DNA of 64,000 nucleotides from Aquilaria yunnanensis (taxonomy: Eukaryota > Streptophyta > Magnoliopsida > Malvales > Thymelaeaceae). The position numbers and the translations under genes are program-made. Location: the NCBI GenBank assembly GCA_039654915.1, contig CM077599.1, forward strand, positions 5,396,501-5,460,500, in the 5' to 3' direction. This document shows, one piece after another, positions 12,905 through 26,300 of the stretch; the stretch's first letter is position 1, and every line of letters starts with the position of its first letter. The notes beneath the pieces were generated by a model. That model was not told the DNA's origin, ran no database searches, and saw only the letters and a program-made list of their open reading frames with translations.

Positions 12905-14125
12905 TTAGTGTTTACGGGGACAGTGGACCTCATCAATCTCCATCTCATCCCTTTTCATGAGCAAAGCATCCTCTACGTCTTCCATGGTATCATCACCCTC
13001 AAACTCCACTTGTAAGCTGTTCTCTTCAACATCACTCTCAAATCCGATTTCATTTTCAGAATCAGATGGGTCACAAAACGTTGGAATTCTTTTCTTTCTT
13101 CCTCTATAACCAGTGATGCTCAAAACCTTTTCCTTCCAAAGCACCAATGGACATTTCTTGATCAACTCAAAGCCATCATATGCTTCAGTCAAGAACACAC
13201 TAAATCTCTTCCCCCTTTTGGATACATAAAAGATCCCAAAATGTTTTAAAAGAAGCCTCATCAGTTTCTGTGGCATCATAAGCTCTTTTCGGAAATGACT
13301 GCGACGATCAGTTACCAACCTTTTCTCAGTAGTGAAACTAAGGAGCTCGTGCGTGACAGCAACTGCCCTCTTGTCAAATTTTAGTGACCCTGCTCTCAGC
13401 TCCCTTGGATCTGCATAAGGAGACAAATATGACCTTTTCTGAAAATGTTCAATCTTCCCCCCAAATCTGTATACTTTCTTATAGGTAGAAGGGAACTTCA
13501 AGGGGAAAGGTAGCGAAAGCAAACCAGGCTGCCGCTCACTCCCATCCAGTGCACCAAATACTTTCTTCTCTAACTCTGTTATTGCCCATGCAGGATTCCA
13601 AGACACAAGTTCCAAATGCTCAACTCCATCACTTGATTTAACCACTCTGAAAGGCTGAGGATACTGATGGACCCATTTTTTCCTGAAATCGGCAGGCAAG
13701 CCAAAATCCCTCCTGAAATGAGCAATCTTGTCCAGTGGAAGACGTTTGTCAGCAGACATCATTAGAAACCTGGTAACATGCTCCACAGCTTGGGTAGAGT
13801 GTTCCTCAATCAACCTCTCCTCTTCCAACAGGTCCTCCGCTGATTTTGTCATTCCACACCACAAAACGCCCCTTTCATCATTGTCAAGCTCAAATAACTT
13901 TGGAGATTTTCTAATGAAGTCAGATATCTTATGGGGTTTGGGCAGATTGAACTGCCTCCTATACTGCTCCAGCGACCTCACAGGAATTATCATCTCTGGT
14001 TCCTTCCTTAAAAGCTCCATCAAGAACAATACCTACGAGAAAACTTTCCATATTTCCGTGGCGATTTCGAGATCATTCACTCTCTTGTTCCTGCTCCGAT
14101 CTTGTACCCGCTTGTTAGTCGTCAT
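12905..14125 (-). CDS. PORR-domain (plant organelle RNA recognition) protein with an in-frame stop near its start
   Basis: The open frame from ATG 14020 to TAA 12905 encodes 371 residues covering the PORR domain, which in this family (WTF1, WTF9, RPD1) binds group II introns and supports splicing in plastids or mitochondria. Landmarks are PVRSLEQYRRQFNLPKPHK, SPKLFEL, RGVLWCGMT, LPLDKIAHFRRDFGLP and the acidic C-terminus. The same frame continues upstream to an ATG at 14125 and keeps family-like residues (RVQDRSRNKRV, DLEIATE) but is broken by TAG at 14033-14035. From memory, relatives have Lys there. Initiation at 14020 would leave the PORR domain but lose the N-terminal extension that should hold the targeting peptide. 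The single long exon fits the family. It could be a recent pseudogene, a null allele or a sequencing error. Confidence 0.8.
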
Positions 14126-16980
14126 TAGCCGTTTTTGAGACAATGCATATAACAATGCTTGGCAGGAGCAAACTGTCAGAGGCAAATGCACAAACAAATG
14201 GTGGGCATTCGTAAATTGTCGCCGGGTTTCAATCTACTTCTTCAATAAAGCTGCAGCTTTGACAAATATAATGGCCATTTTTTAGAAACCCAAGTCCCAA
14301 ACCAATCCTTCATCGATGCCACACCTATAAGTTCTGCACTTAATAGTCAACTCATGGGTGTGGATTTTGAATCCGACATAATTACCAGATAAGGATGTCA
14401 GAAACTCCAAACAGGCTAATTCTGCGACTGAAATCAATGCAGGATATCAACAAAAGACAGAAACAATAGCATTCGAAGATACGTCTTTCTTAGCCCAGTG
14501 GCTACCCGGTCAGAAAATTAGAATTCGTCGCTCCTGCAGAGATGACCTATGTCCACTTTAGCTCTTCAACTTACATAATCTGGACACTTTAGACCTCCAA
14601 CTTGGAAATAATTTCCATCAATCCTCCAATTTGTCTAAACTAAACCCTCACCGATGTCGATTTCCCCAGGCCGATTCGATTCTGCTTCAATTTCGATTCA
14701 AATTCCGCTTTGATTTCCTATGTCTGATTTGATTCCGCTTCGATTTCCTTTGGCTGACACTCTCCTCCGTTCGCTTTGAAAATCAAATCTGGCTTCCGGA
14801 TTCCGAGAACTCAGGTGAACACCTAAACTGGCTTCAATCAAACCTAGGTGTTCTTTGCTTCGAACCCAGGAGAAGAACGAGGTCGGCGGCCTCATCGTCA
14901 GCTTCTCCTGATTCCGATCTTCGTCGAACCTAGGCACTCGATCTCTGTCGAACCCAGGCGCTCGATCTGCTTTGAACCCAAGCGAACACTTAGCCTCGAT
15001 CTCCGTCGAACCCAGGCAAACACCTAGCCTCGATGAGAGAACTGCGGCGAGAGATAAGGGCAAACGATTGAGAAGACCCAAGCTATTTCACTATATTCTA
15101 AAGAAGGATTGGATTTTACTGTTTATATACGGTAGATGAACAGTATAACATTTTTTTTTGTTTTGGGCTTTTGGCCTTTTTCGGATGCGATTTGCTTTCT
15201 TATTAATTTGATCCTCTTTTATCTTTGTGAGGGCCAATGTTGTAATTTTCACGGTTTTAAGTCTGTTTCACGTTTATTTCAGTAAAAAGACATTTTCAGT
15301 CCCTAATTTTCTAATTTTTTCATTTTAGTCTCTGAGTTATATCAGTGTTACATTTTGGTCCCTAAATTTTATAACTATTTAATTAGATCTTTTATTTGCT
15401 CTTTTGATCCCTAAACTTTTTTATTTTATTTTACGTACGATTTTCTAAAGTAAGACATTAGTGATCATAATTTATGTATTTTGTAGTTAAACCATTTTTT
15501 ATCTCTATTAAGTCAATTATTTCTCTCTTTGTATTTATAAAACAGAAAAAAAAACTAGGGCTGTATTATAAAAAACTAGAACCAGGCTAAAAGTATGCAA
15601 ATTATAATGATTAATGTAAACACATCTTTATTTAGCTAGTCTGTGTATTTAGAATTATCTATACTTGAATTTTTCTTAATATCAAATTATGACTTATCTT
15701 TTTATATTGTTCCATCAATGACTTACATTATTACACTAGTCCCACATACCTTGCTTATTTATTTCTAAAAGAGACCAGTGTTTGTACTATTAATCTATGA
15801 TAAATTTTATTGCACATTAACAGTGCCTCTTTTTTTTTTTTTTTGTCTTTTCTTGGATGCTATTAACTCTTTTTTTCAATCTGATCCCCTTTTCATGAGC
15901 CACTTGCCTTTTTTAGAACATGTGTTGCAATTTCTCATTTTTAGTCTGTTTCATGTTTTGTTTTGGTTAAAACTTGATTTCAATTCTTAAATTTTCACTC
16001 CTTTGAAGTTAGTCCCCAAGTTCTGTCTGTGTTCCATTTTGGTCCCCAAATTTAATAAATATTGAACTAAATTTTTTCTATTTGCTGTCTTAGTCACCAA
16101 ACTATTTTTGTTGTTTTTTATATCCTATCTTTTAAAATTAGACATTAGTCACCATAAATTTTTTTTTTTGTTAAATCATTTTTTGACTTTATTAAATCAA
16201 TTATTAAACCTTTAATACATAAAATTTTTCCAATTTTATCTTGGTCCAAACTTTTTTTTATTATCTTTCTTTATTATTACTTTCTAAAATGAAACTTTAA
16301 TCATTATAATTTACCTACTTTTGACTATGGTTCTGGTTGATTTGGCTTAAATCAATTTTTTTCTTTTTATTTTTATTAATTTAATAGTTAAACCATTAAT
16401 TGATTAACATAAATTAAATACAGTTTTATATTTCGGTCATTTTTTTCATTATTGATGATTGAATTTTTCTGCATAAATTATTTAATTTAAGGTCTATAGT
16501 TTACTAAAATAATTTAGTAAATAATTGCTTAAATTTAAAGTAAAATTTTCTAGATAATTTTTTATTAATATTAAAAATTAGAGTTTGAATTAATAGGAGA
16601 TGAAAAATTTTAGTAAATTCTTTTTTAATAACAAAGAAAATATGTATAGACTAAAAACACACACAATTTTTTGTTTTACAATGTTATATTTTGATCTTAA
16701 CTAATCATTTTAATGATAAGAATATAATATAAAGAGAACCTAACTCAAAATTAAAATAAAGAAAAAGTTTAGTTGATTAATGTGAATTTATGGGTGAAAA
16801 TTTTTTAATTACTTATAATAAAAATCTATTTTATTGTAAAATTTATTAAATTAAGTCCCCACAACAACGTGCAGGTCATCAAAACCTCATTTCGACGATG
16901 AGAGAAATCGATGAATGGTGGCGACATGGGTCTGATCTTTGATGTTCTGGAACACGTGGCGAGAGAGATGGGATGTGCTC

Positions 16981-17012
<32 letters not shown>

Positions 17013-17968
17013 TTTAGGCAAGAGAGTAGGTTTAGTTAAAGACAGGGTAAATCATTAAATGTAAGAGTTGAGGGATAAAGTTTTTATGAGAGAAGCCTAG
17101 GAGGGCAAAACAAGTATTTTTCTTTTTTTTCTTTTTGTAGAGGAGGTAAGTGTAGGTAGTTTAAGTATTTTAACGATTGTTATCGGCAGAGGAAGTTTAG
17201 GTTAGGTTTTATTGATCCTCAAAGGTGTTTGGATAGACTTCTGAAAAATGAGGGAAAAAACTATAGGTTAAACAAAACTTAGGAGTATGGTTGTTTTCGT
17301 TAAAAATTTTATAAGATTATAGTAATTATATTTTTAATGAATTATTACATTTACATAATATTAACTCTTAAATAAAATCAATTTAAGATTAAAAAATAAA
17401 AAATAAAAATAAATTATTTTATATTAAATTGACTTAAAGTTAAATAGATGATACTCTACTGTTCTCTGCGGTGAGTCGGTGACTCGACTCCTCATCCAAA
17501 GCACTCCAACTGCCCAAAGTCTTACCACCGTCCGACGCCGGAGCAGCGGCAGAGCCACCATAAGAGCGACGACCTTCAAATCTCTGTCCAGGACGCTATA
17601 GTTGCCAATTGCCATAATTTGGAAACTTCGACAGCAGCAACACTTTTAGCAGTGGAACTACTATCGTCATTAATGCAGTTTTCGCCAGCCCCGTCGGCGA
17701 AATGGATGCAGCTGTTTTTTAATCGTCTAGTTTTCCAGAATTTGACAAAAGAGCAGGTCATTAGCAATTGCCCGCGCATTGCGTTTACAGCAGTTTAAGC
17801 CGAATGTTCTTGTATAGATTAAATTCATGAGTACAAAAATATTCGATCAAGGGAGTCAAAAGCTGAGTTTACCATCAATCCAGCAGCTAAATTTTAATCC
17901 CAAATCATATTGTAGAAATGAAACAAACACGAGATTCAGTCTTTGGGTCTGCCATTGCTTTAGAAAAA
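14126..17968. other. Intergenic between the PORR and SNM1 genes; no gene called
   Basis: 14.6-15.1 kb has short repeats around TCGAACCCAGGC and a shadow ORF. 15.13-15.50 kb and 15.82-16.20 kb look like two diverged copies of the same sequence (shared TTTTAGTCTGTTTCA, TTTTGGTCCC phrases). The rest is AT-rich. The last part (17.8-17.97 kb) is probably the 3' UTR of SNM1. Confidence 0.45.
16984..17013. repeat. (ATT)n microsatellite
   Basis: A run of about nine ATT trinucleotides inside AT-rich intergenic DNA. Confidence 0.85.
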
Positions 17969-20900
17969 TCAAGAACGCAGGAGAGAGACCATTGCACCAG
18001 CAGATTCTGGTCCCTCGTTGTTCACACTTGGGATGATGACCTGAGGAGATACGGCTTCAACAAATTCTTTTAGCTCTGCGAAGCTGCTATGCTCGCTGTA
18101 TGGCACTTCATACCTGGAAACAAGATGTGCCTTGTAAATTGTACCAATAGAGTTCAAAGATGCACTTTTTTACTTAAAGGTCACACCCTTGATTCTAAGA
18201 CATACATGAGCTGCGTCAAAGGTGGCATCTTTTATAAGAATCAAGTAATACAGTGCAACACAAGCAATTCATATCAAAGAACACAAGCTTCCTGTTGGTT
18301 TATTGGCATGTTAGAATGGAAGAGAAAGTTCACTAGTGAGGCGCCATAGCATTAGCACCTGCTGCCTCTATGTATTATTCATTACTTCTTTATTGATCCC
18401 ATAGTACATATGAATTATGAAGCATGACTGGACTTCAAGCAACTTTGACTTGACCAACGAACTGTTACTTCAAAACAAGGGACCAGAAAATTACCTTATA
18501 ATGGTACCCTGTTTCCATCTCCTTCCCGGGGATGACTTCTTACCCTTGCCAAATGTCCAACCAGTTGGAGAGAAAGCAACTACTAAGCTGAATCGACTCT
18601 GAAACGCACAAGCCCATGGCTGATTTTCAATTAAATCAATTATATAATCTACATACCTCAAAACTAAAATCATTTACATTTTCAAAAGCAGACTTGCTGC
18701 GTTGCTACTTCAAATGTAAATCTTATGACTCACCTTAGTACAATTAAGTGATACCTACACCAACTTTATGGGTAACTCTTGCGCAAATTTACTTGTTATT
18801 CATCTCTTACCTCTTTGTTTTTAAGTTTTTTGCTAATACCTTATTGCATCGGGCAATATTACCATAAGAAAAAAGCATCAAAATTGATTATGCCGCTCAC
18901 CGCATACTGATTACAGAGGCATTTCAATCTTTTGAAGCTTGCAAGCATCCACATAGGCACAATGTGAATGTTACTCTCTTCTTCTTTGCTAGTGAACCAC
19001 TGCATGTCTTCATCATGGAATCCAAAGCACTCCAAAAGCCGAAGCTTGCATGAGGTTACATAGACCTTTCTGCGGAGAATGCGTGCAACCTGCAGGAACA
19101 GTCTCTCCTTTCCTGTTGACAGAGAAGACAAACGTTTTTGCATAAGATGCAGAATATACATGATTTTTAGAATGCCATGTTTGTGGAAGGAAATAATGTT
19201 ATAGAGCACTGGTTTATTCCTGGAAAATGATGAGCAATATCAGAGTCCATGATGATGTTCTCTCTGATCAGATTCTTAGTCCATGATGATGAGCAATCTC
19301 AGAGTGCTGTTGGTGTGGACATGTGTTTGTGTTTGAAGTGATAACGCAGGTGAGCATACACACAAAACTTTCAGTGAATAAGAGAAGACAAAACTGAATT
19401 GGACGGAGGTAGGGGAAGGGAGGGTAATTCACGCTGACTTGTGAAGTGCCAATACCAATAGTGTAGCTTCCGATCAAGAAAAGTGTTGAATTGTTAAAAG
19501 TCTCAGCTTGGATTGCCTCGATGACAAATTGAATTACCGCCTCCTGCTTTGGGAAATCATACTGCACAAAAGCATATCATAATGATTAGCATTTGAGTTC
19601 TTACAGACTGAGAAGTGATGATCAATTTTACATTGATATGGTATCTTCCACCAAACATCAAACAGGCACCACATTCTTCATAAACTGAAAAAAGCAGAAA
19701 AGCTTAGATGCCAAAGCATACATACAATAATCTTGTAAGAGAACATTTTGCTTTAATAGCAACCAAATGATACAATACTATCATTATGTTGCCTGCAGTG
19801 GATGATCTCCTATATGATATATATCTTTGAGAAATCCAAAGGAAGCATAAGCCAAGTAACTGACAAAATTCCTAGCAAATTTTTAAGGCAAAACCTTATG
19901 AAATGCAATTGTTGATGCACAAACCTGAGGGTTACAGTAAGTTGTATCTAGGATAAGAGTGTGGACAGGACAACTGTTCCAAAGGGATAAGCTTGCCATT
20001 TCCTCAGAAAAGCGAAAATCCCCCGTATGTAGAACAACCTAATCAATGAAAAAAGACAAAAGGGCTCATTTCTTAAAAGGGAAAGCTAACGTGTAACAAA
20101 TGAATTGGTCAAGCATCTGTAAAGACCACACCTTACCATTTGGTGGTTCAAAAAGTATCATGATGGACCCAGGGCAGTGGTTTGCATCAATGAAAGTGAC
20201 TTGAATACCAGCAATATTGATTTTCTCATTAAGAGGCAAAACTTGCAACCTGTCCCATGGGATTCCAAGCTTCAGGTTCACAAGCTTTGCTGTGATGGAG
20301 GAGCAATAAATTTTTCCATGGCAAAATGACCTTGTTAAACCCTGATAATCTACAAAGGAAACACCTTGTGTTTTTATTGTTTGACCTCAAAAAACGTGAT
20401 CGAATATTAATAATGAAAACTAATTAACTTACGGTCAATATGGAAGTGAGTGAGGAACCAGTGGAAGCAGTCTGCTCTAAGGTACTTGAAAGCATCCTGC
20501 AAATGGGGAATAGAATGACGCAATGTATATGACAAAGAATGTAGAATTTTTCAAGTTCATAGTATAATGGTATCGAAAAACATAACTTCTGTGAACCAGA
20601 ACACTGAAAACAACTTAGGAAGCTATTTGGTAGAAACTAGAAAATAGGAATTACATGCAGATCTCTTTCCAAAAGCAATTTATAATGATATCTCCAATAT
20701 AAGCAACCACATGAAACCAAAAGTATAAGCAACCATTACCACTCGGAATGGTGTCCCTGGAATGCAACACCATGAAGGAATATGTTTTGACTTTCTGGGT
20801 TTAACCTGAATCTTCATAGCATGTTTAGAACCAGAGCCTTTGTCTGGCACGCACCGAGCTTCTCTGCTGGAAGAAGCATTTTCTTTCTTCCTGTTGTAGA

Positions 20901-22721
20901 CCGAGGCAAAGTAATCTGTTATCAGCTTATTTGCCACTAATTTATTAGTTCCAGTATCCTCAATGCTAGAGGAGTCCACATGCATCTCACTTCCCCTGTT
21001 TCTGCATGGGTCACTCCCTGAATAGGAATGGTCCGCATTCATCTCAGTTTGGAGATCAGTGCTAATAACTTTTGGACCATCACAAGGTCTCCCACTGTCA
21101 AGAGGAAAATCCTGCCAAAGAAATTGTGAGGACACCAACATTTTCACTCAAGCCAAGAATAGTTTCCTAGCTGCCCTTAATAAGGTGAATAACATATAGC
21201 AGGACTGAACTGTTTCTGGTGAAGTGAGAAATGAATGAAATTTACCTTCCCAGATGGCAGAAATAACACCATGCTCTTTTTATTGATTTTGTTTCTTAGA
21301 TGAGGCGTTAACTTCAATTTCACATTTTTTCTAAACAAAAAACCTAATTTTATTGAGGTATCAACAAAAGGCTGAGAGGCTATTTTACAAAATATCAACC
21401 CAAAGTTACAACTGACTCAATTTTAACAAGTACGGAACCACTACCCAATGAGCATTCTCACGATGAATGAGAACAATTAATGTATTTACAGAGAAGATTT
21501 GCCTGAAACAAACCTTACCATAGCATTTTAACCAAACCTTGCCTTTATACTTGAATGTGTAGTTATTCTGCACGAATTTATTTACATATATGGATATATA
21601 GTGGTATTATGTTTTTGTTTATGTGCCCAGCACGGTAGTTAGGCAAAACAATAAGGATCAGAGGAGCTGCGGAGGAATTAATTAAGTGCTAGGTTAGACA
21701 ACAAAACTTATAGTTTGGTCACCATGGTGAAAGCTAAGTATTCCTTCAATCATGAGCACTCAACTTTTCTTTTTCTTAGTATATAGCATCAAGTTCATTA
21801 TCGTTCATGGTACCACCAACTTTCAATTGTTTCCAAGATGTTTGAGAAATACTGAAGACCTAACAATCAAGGCATCAATGATGTTAAAAGAATGTATGAT
21901 GCATAGTTGGCAAAGAACATTGATCATTTATTATGTATCAACAAAACCCAAAACCAGAAAATGTTTAACGAAACAAATAGAACTTACAATCACCACTTGG
22001 ACAAGAAAAGGTTGATTTTTTTTTTTTTAAGAAAGAAAAAACTTACAGTTCGATCTTGATTCTCCTCTTTGTCGAGACACACATTGATGTGAACCTGCCG
22101 TTGTTCCTCACTCATCCCCGAGATATCAACACCACATAGTGGGCACTGATCCAGACCCTCACTCAGATGACCTTCGTATTCTTCTTCCGTTTCCACTTCA
22201 TCACAAAGCTTCAGCAGCGACGAACCAATCTCACCATCATCCCCCTTAAATTCCTCGCTCACCCTATCGACATCGCTGCCGAAATCGCTCTGTGATTTGA
22301 GCCCCAACAACCTAGACTCAATTGAATTGCTATAATAAGCCCCACTGACCTTTAAACCCTCTTTTCCCTCCCTTTTACCGGAAACACAATCCCCACTTCG
22401 GACATGAGCCAAACTGCAATCAACGGTTAAGGGTACTAACTCCAGGCTAGGGGCCTCTTCTAACTTGTTGGTATTATCAAATCGGACAGGACAGGTATTT
22501 TCCTTTCCTCGATTTGCGACGACCTTCGGTTTCTTTGGTGGACGGCGTTGACTGTTTGATGGTTTTAAAGTGGTTTTGTTTGAGATGATGGGTTTTCGGG
22601 AGGCTGTAAGGGCCTGGGTAGGTGGGACATGGAAATCGTCGTCGTCCTCGTCGTCGCCGACACCGCAATGGCGGAGGGAAGGGGCAGAAGAGGGAGGAGG
22701 GCGGTTGTAGGCGGTGGGCAT
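17969..22721 (-). CDS. SNM1: SNM1/PSO2-type DNA cross-link repair nuclease
   Basis: Nine exons join in frame: 22721-22047, 21111-20740, 20496-20433, 20349-20132, 20038-19925, 19561-19456, 19112-18901, 18598-18495, 18113-17969 (2010 nt, 669 aa). Every junction is GT-AG. The product is a nuclear 5'-exonuclease of the metallo-beta-lactamase/beta-CASP family that acts in interstrand cross-link and oxidative damage repair. Exon 1 encodes a disordered acidic/basic region, then a UBZ4-type ubiquitin-binding zinc finger (CPLC...HINVC, about residues 195-220). The catalytic part shows HFHIDH (split by intron 3), IDANHCPGS, HTGDFRF, LDTTYCNP, GWTFGKGKK and YSEHSSF, so all metal ligands appear intact. 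The C-terminus is SLLRS. The start is the first ATG before the conserved region. It lies head-to-head with the Mutator-like element, whose transposase starts about 640 bp away. At 669 aa it is longer than the roughly 480 aa I recall for the Arabidopsis protein, mostly through the N-terminal region. Confidence 0.93.
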
Positions 22722-23361
22722 AGTCGCTCGGGTGGAAAATTTTGTGTACTGTAGGCGTTTAGCGTTTTTTTGTGTGTTGAAATTTGAATTTATTTGCGCT
22801 TTGCGCTAGATGCTATGGAGGGAAAATGGTCGGATCGATTTGGATTTTTCGATTTTGTTTTTTCGTTGTTAAACAAAATAGGATGGACTTTTCATTTTCT
22901 TTTTGCAGGAGAATGCGGCTGGCCGCAAAATAGATTATCTTTTCTATAGTACCATTCTAAAAGTTTTTTCTTTTATGGGTGGAAAAGGGATGAAATTAAC
23001 GCGAAAGTAAAAACAAACCATGTTTTTCCCTTGTCCAGTACGGAGGGTCTAAAACTGTACTACGGATACCGTGCGCATATGTTCATTTGCACATAGGCAA
23101 GTAAATGACACATTTACCCCTAGTTATTGTATCTAATTACTGTCATATCCCACAGGTCAGTTCGTGAGATCTGAGAGTTCCAGAACCTTCGTCCTCTCTG
23201 ATCTCCATGCTCGACGCCGACGGCAGCCCGTGACAATGCTCGAGTCAATGAATATCTGAGAGAGTAGCCAGAGGCGCGGCATTGCCAGGGTGAGGCCAAG
23301 CGCAGCGAGCGGTCAGGCTAGGAGACACTTATATTCGAACGTTTTCGAAGTTTTTTACACT
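22722..23361. promoter_or_regulatory. Shared upstream region of SNM1 and the FAR1 transposase gene
   Basis: About 640 bp separates two divergent starts. It should hold the SNM1 promoter and, from about 23.05 kb, the left end of the composite element with its leader. One GACACTT motif lies at about 23325, in the leader of the transposase gene. No specific TATA box was assigned. Confidence 0.4.
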
Positions 23362-26300
23362 ATGATTTCGGATGGAAGTGCGGGTTTTGTTGTTGTTGGA
23401 GACGGCGAGCCTTTGGATATTGAGTCGTTGATTTCTTTTTCTGATGAGGATGTCGCTGATTGGTTCTGTGGTTATGGCGGTGACGGCAATGGCGGCGAAG
23501 GTGATGTCTGTGCTAACGGAGTTGGCGAGCATACAGGTTTTTTTACTTGTTGTATTTAAGTATCCAGCATTCCTTGTGGACATTTTTTCATATTGTTTTA
23601 GACAATTTATGGTGCAGTATCTGGACATGTTTCGTCTGGTTGTGATGGATGTCAGTCTATGAGTGTGGAAGTTGATTCAAGTATTATTTGGTTGCTTGTG
23701 TAGATTTTGTTCGTACATTTTGGTTGCAATGCTTAGACGTTTTGGGAATAATGCTTTGACACTCTTTGCTGTAGGATGTGGACATCTTTTGTCTGGGAGT
23801 GAAGGACTTCGATCTACAAGTGTTGAAGTAGACTCAGGTTGTGATATTGGTTTTTTACTAGACACTTTATGTATACTGTTTGGACACATTTGGACTTATT
23901 TTTAGACACTTATCTGTGCAGGTAGTGGACGGTTCTATGAAATTGAATCAGGTAGGATTTTGGGTTTTTTTGAAGATTTCCTGTTTGTCTCATATGTGTT
24001 TTGTGTATTTCATGGTTTGTTTTTGTTTTGTATGTCAGTTAGTGCAGGTGGTGATGTGACATTATCTGTTGGCTCTGATTCGGTAAATTCTGCTGATGAT
24101 GTTAGCTGGGTTGGAGCAACCTTTGATTCTGTAGATGAGGCTGAGTTTTTTTTTAAAGAGTATGCTATTTCCAGAGGTTATAGCATACGTTGTGCGAGGA
24201 GTAGATATAGGGGTGGTAGAAAGGATGGGGCACTTTACCACAAGGAGTTCCTCTGTTCCTATGCTGGTTTAAAGTCTGATAGTGTTAAGAAAGAGGCTGC
24301 TGAACGTCGTAGAGTTGACAAGCGTAGTAATTGTCGTGCGGTGATACGTGTTAAGTTGAGTGATGATGGATTGTGGGTATGTCATGCTCATTTAGGACAG
24401 CATAATCATTCATTTGTTGCTGTTAGGCAGCGATATTTGTTGCAGTCAGCTAAGTTTTTGAATAAAGATATTTTCGCAGCTGTTGCAGATTTGATGGGGA
24501 ATGGGATTAGACCTGCAGATGCTATTAGGGTTATATCAAATGAAGTCGGTGGGCTTGAGTCACTTGGCTTGACTAAACGAATGTTTTACAATTACTTATC
24601 TGCTGAGCGTGCATCTGAATTGGATATTGGGGATGCTTCGCTGCTGCTTGATACTTTTAAGCGTAGGGCATCAGAAGATGTTGATTTCTTCTATGAGGTG
24701 CTAGTTGATAGTGAAAACAGATTAAGTAGTTTTATTTGGATTGATGAAGTGATGAAGGCTGATTATACAACATTTGGTGACGTCATTGTGTTTGATACTA
24801 CATTTCGAACCAATCGGTACAATATGTTTTGTGCTCCGTTTATTGGATTAAACAATCACAAGCAGAATGTTGTTTTTGCTGTTGCTTTTCTTGTGGGTCA
24901 GAAGAGGGAGCACTTTGTTTGGTGTTTTGAGTGTTTTAACAGGGGCATGGGTGGAAAGCTTCCTCAGACAATTATGACAGATCAGGATGGTGCAATTGGA
25001 TCTGCAGTTGACCATGTTTTCTATGGTGTTCAGCACAGATTATGTCTGTGGCATATTTGTGAGAATGCCAAGAAGAACATCAAGGGCTTGATGTGCATTG
25101 AAAGTTTTTCGAAAATGTTTTATAGATGTTTGTATCATTGTGCTACTGCTAGTGAGTTTTATGATGCATGGTCAAATATGCTTGGGAGTTTCAACTGTTG
25201 TAATGTGGGATGGTTGAAGAACTTGTATGCGGCAAGGTTTAAGTGGTGCCCAGCACTATGCAAGCACGTTTTCTCTGCAGGTAATTTCACTGTGTAATTT
25301 GTGCATGATTACTGGAGATTTTGAATATAATGCTTAGGCAATTTGTTTGATATTAACAGACACTTTGTGTACGTTTTGACTGCAGGGATTCGATCATCAC
25401 AACGTAGTGAAAGCACAAATAGTGTTCTGACATCGCTTGCAAATAAGCAAATGGGTTTGTTTGCTGTTTTCACTGCTGTTGAGAACATGTTGAAAGACTG
25501 GAGAAATAGAGCACTTGAAGAAGATTTTCAAAATATTGGAGTGGTGAATGTGAGTGCTGAACATTCAAAGATATTGGTTGATGCTTCTAAGGTATACATG
25601 TCGTGCCCACACTTGCCCCTGGCCCATTCGGGCCCGATTACTTAAACAATACAGCGGAAGTCTTATTTCAAAAAAATGGGCATTTAAAATTATTATTATT
25701 ATTATTGCAACTTAAGGGCACGAACCCCAGGATACTTACCGGTACTAGCTCGTTAACTATTTACTTTTAGGGTTTTATTGCTCTCAGAAACATGCTAGCA
25801 CACCTATGTGGAATTTAGTGTTCATTTCATGATCTTTATCATGCTTAGCCAAGTACATGCATGGCAACCAAAACACCATATTCATATTTACAAGTCATAA
25901 AAATGGTGTTATACTGAAAATAAACATAATCACTTAAATAGCCAGGATATCCAAAAGCATGATACATGGCAAATAATTCATAAGTCCATAGAACACATTC
26001 CACCTTAATAGACCTTGTTCCCATAAATTTCTAGACTCCTCAAGCCTGCACAAGGAAGTCCACAACATTAGCTTGTTTCACAAGCAATCCATAACACTTA
26101 AGACACTTAGGATATTGAGCAACATATGTACAAACCTCTACTATGTGAAAGAGTATTTATTACTCTTGACCGTAATGCTTTTCTATAGCTCCTTTACCTA
26201 CAAAAGTAGAGTAGGGCGGGTGAGTTATAAAACTCAATAAGGAATCCAATGGCATCCAATGCCTAACTTAGTGAGGTATTTTCTTATGGCTTTCAAAGCC

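Noticed and set aside
14698..15081. 127-codon minus-strand ORF
   Set aside because: It arises from short repeats around TCGAACCCAGGC and shows no recognisable domain or splice context.
17440..17600. Open segment on the minus strand after an acceptor-like TATAG, ending in TAA, encoding RPGQRFEGRRSYGGSAAA-like residues
   Set aside because: It could be an extra 3' exon, but SNM1 already ends with a stop at 17969 in a family-like C-terminus. No donor joins the two and the composition is low-complexity.
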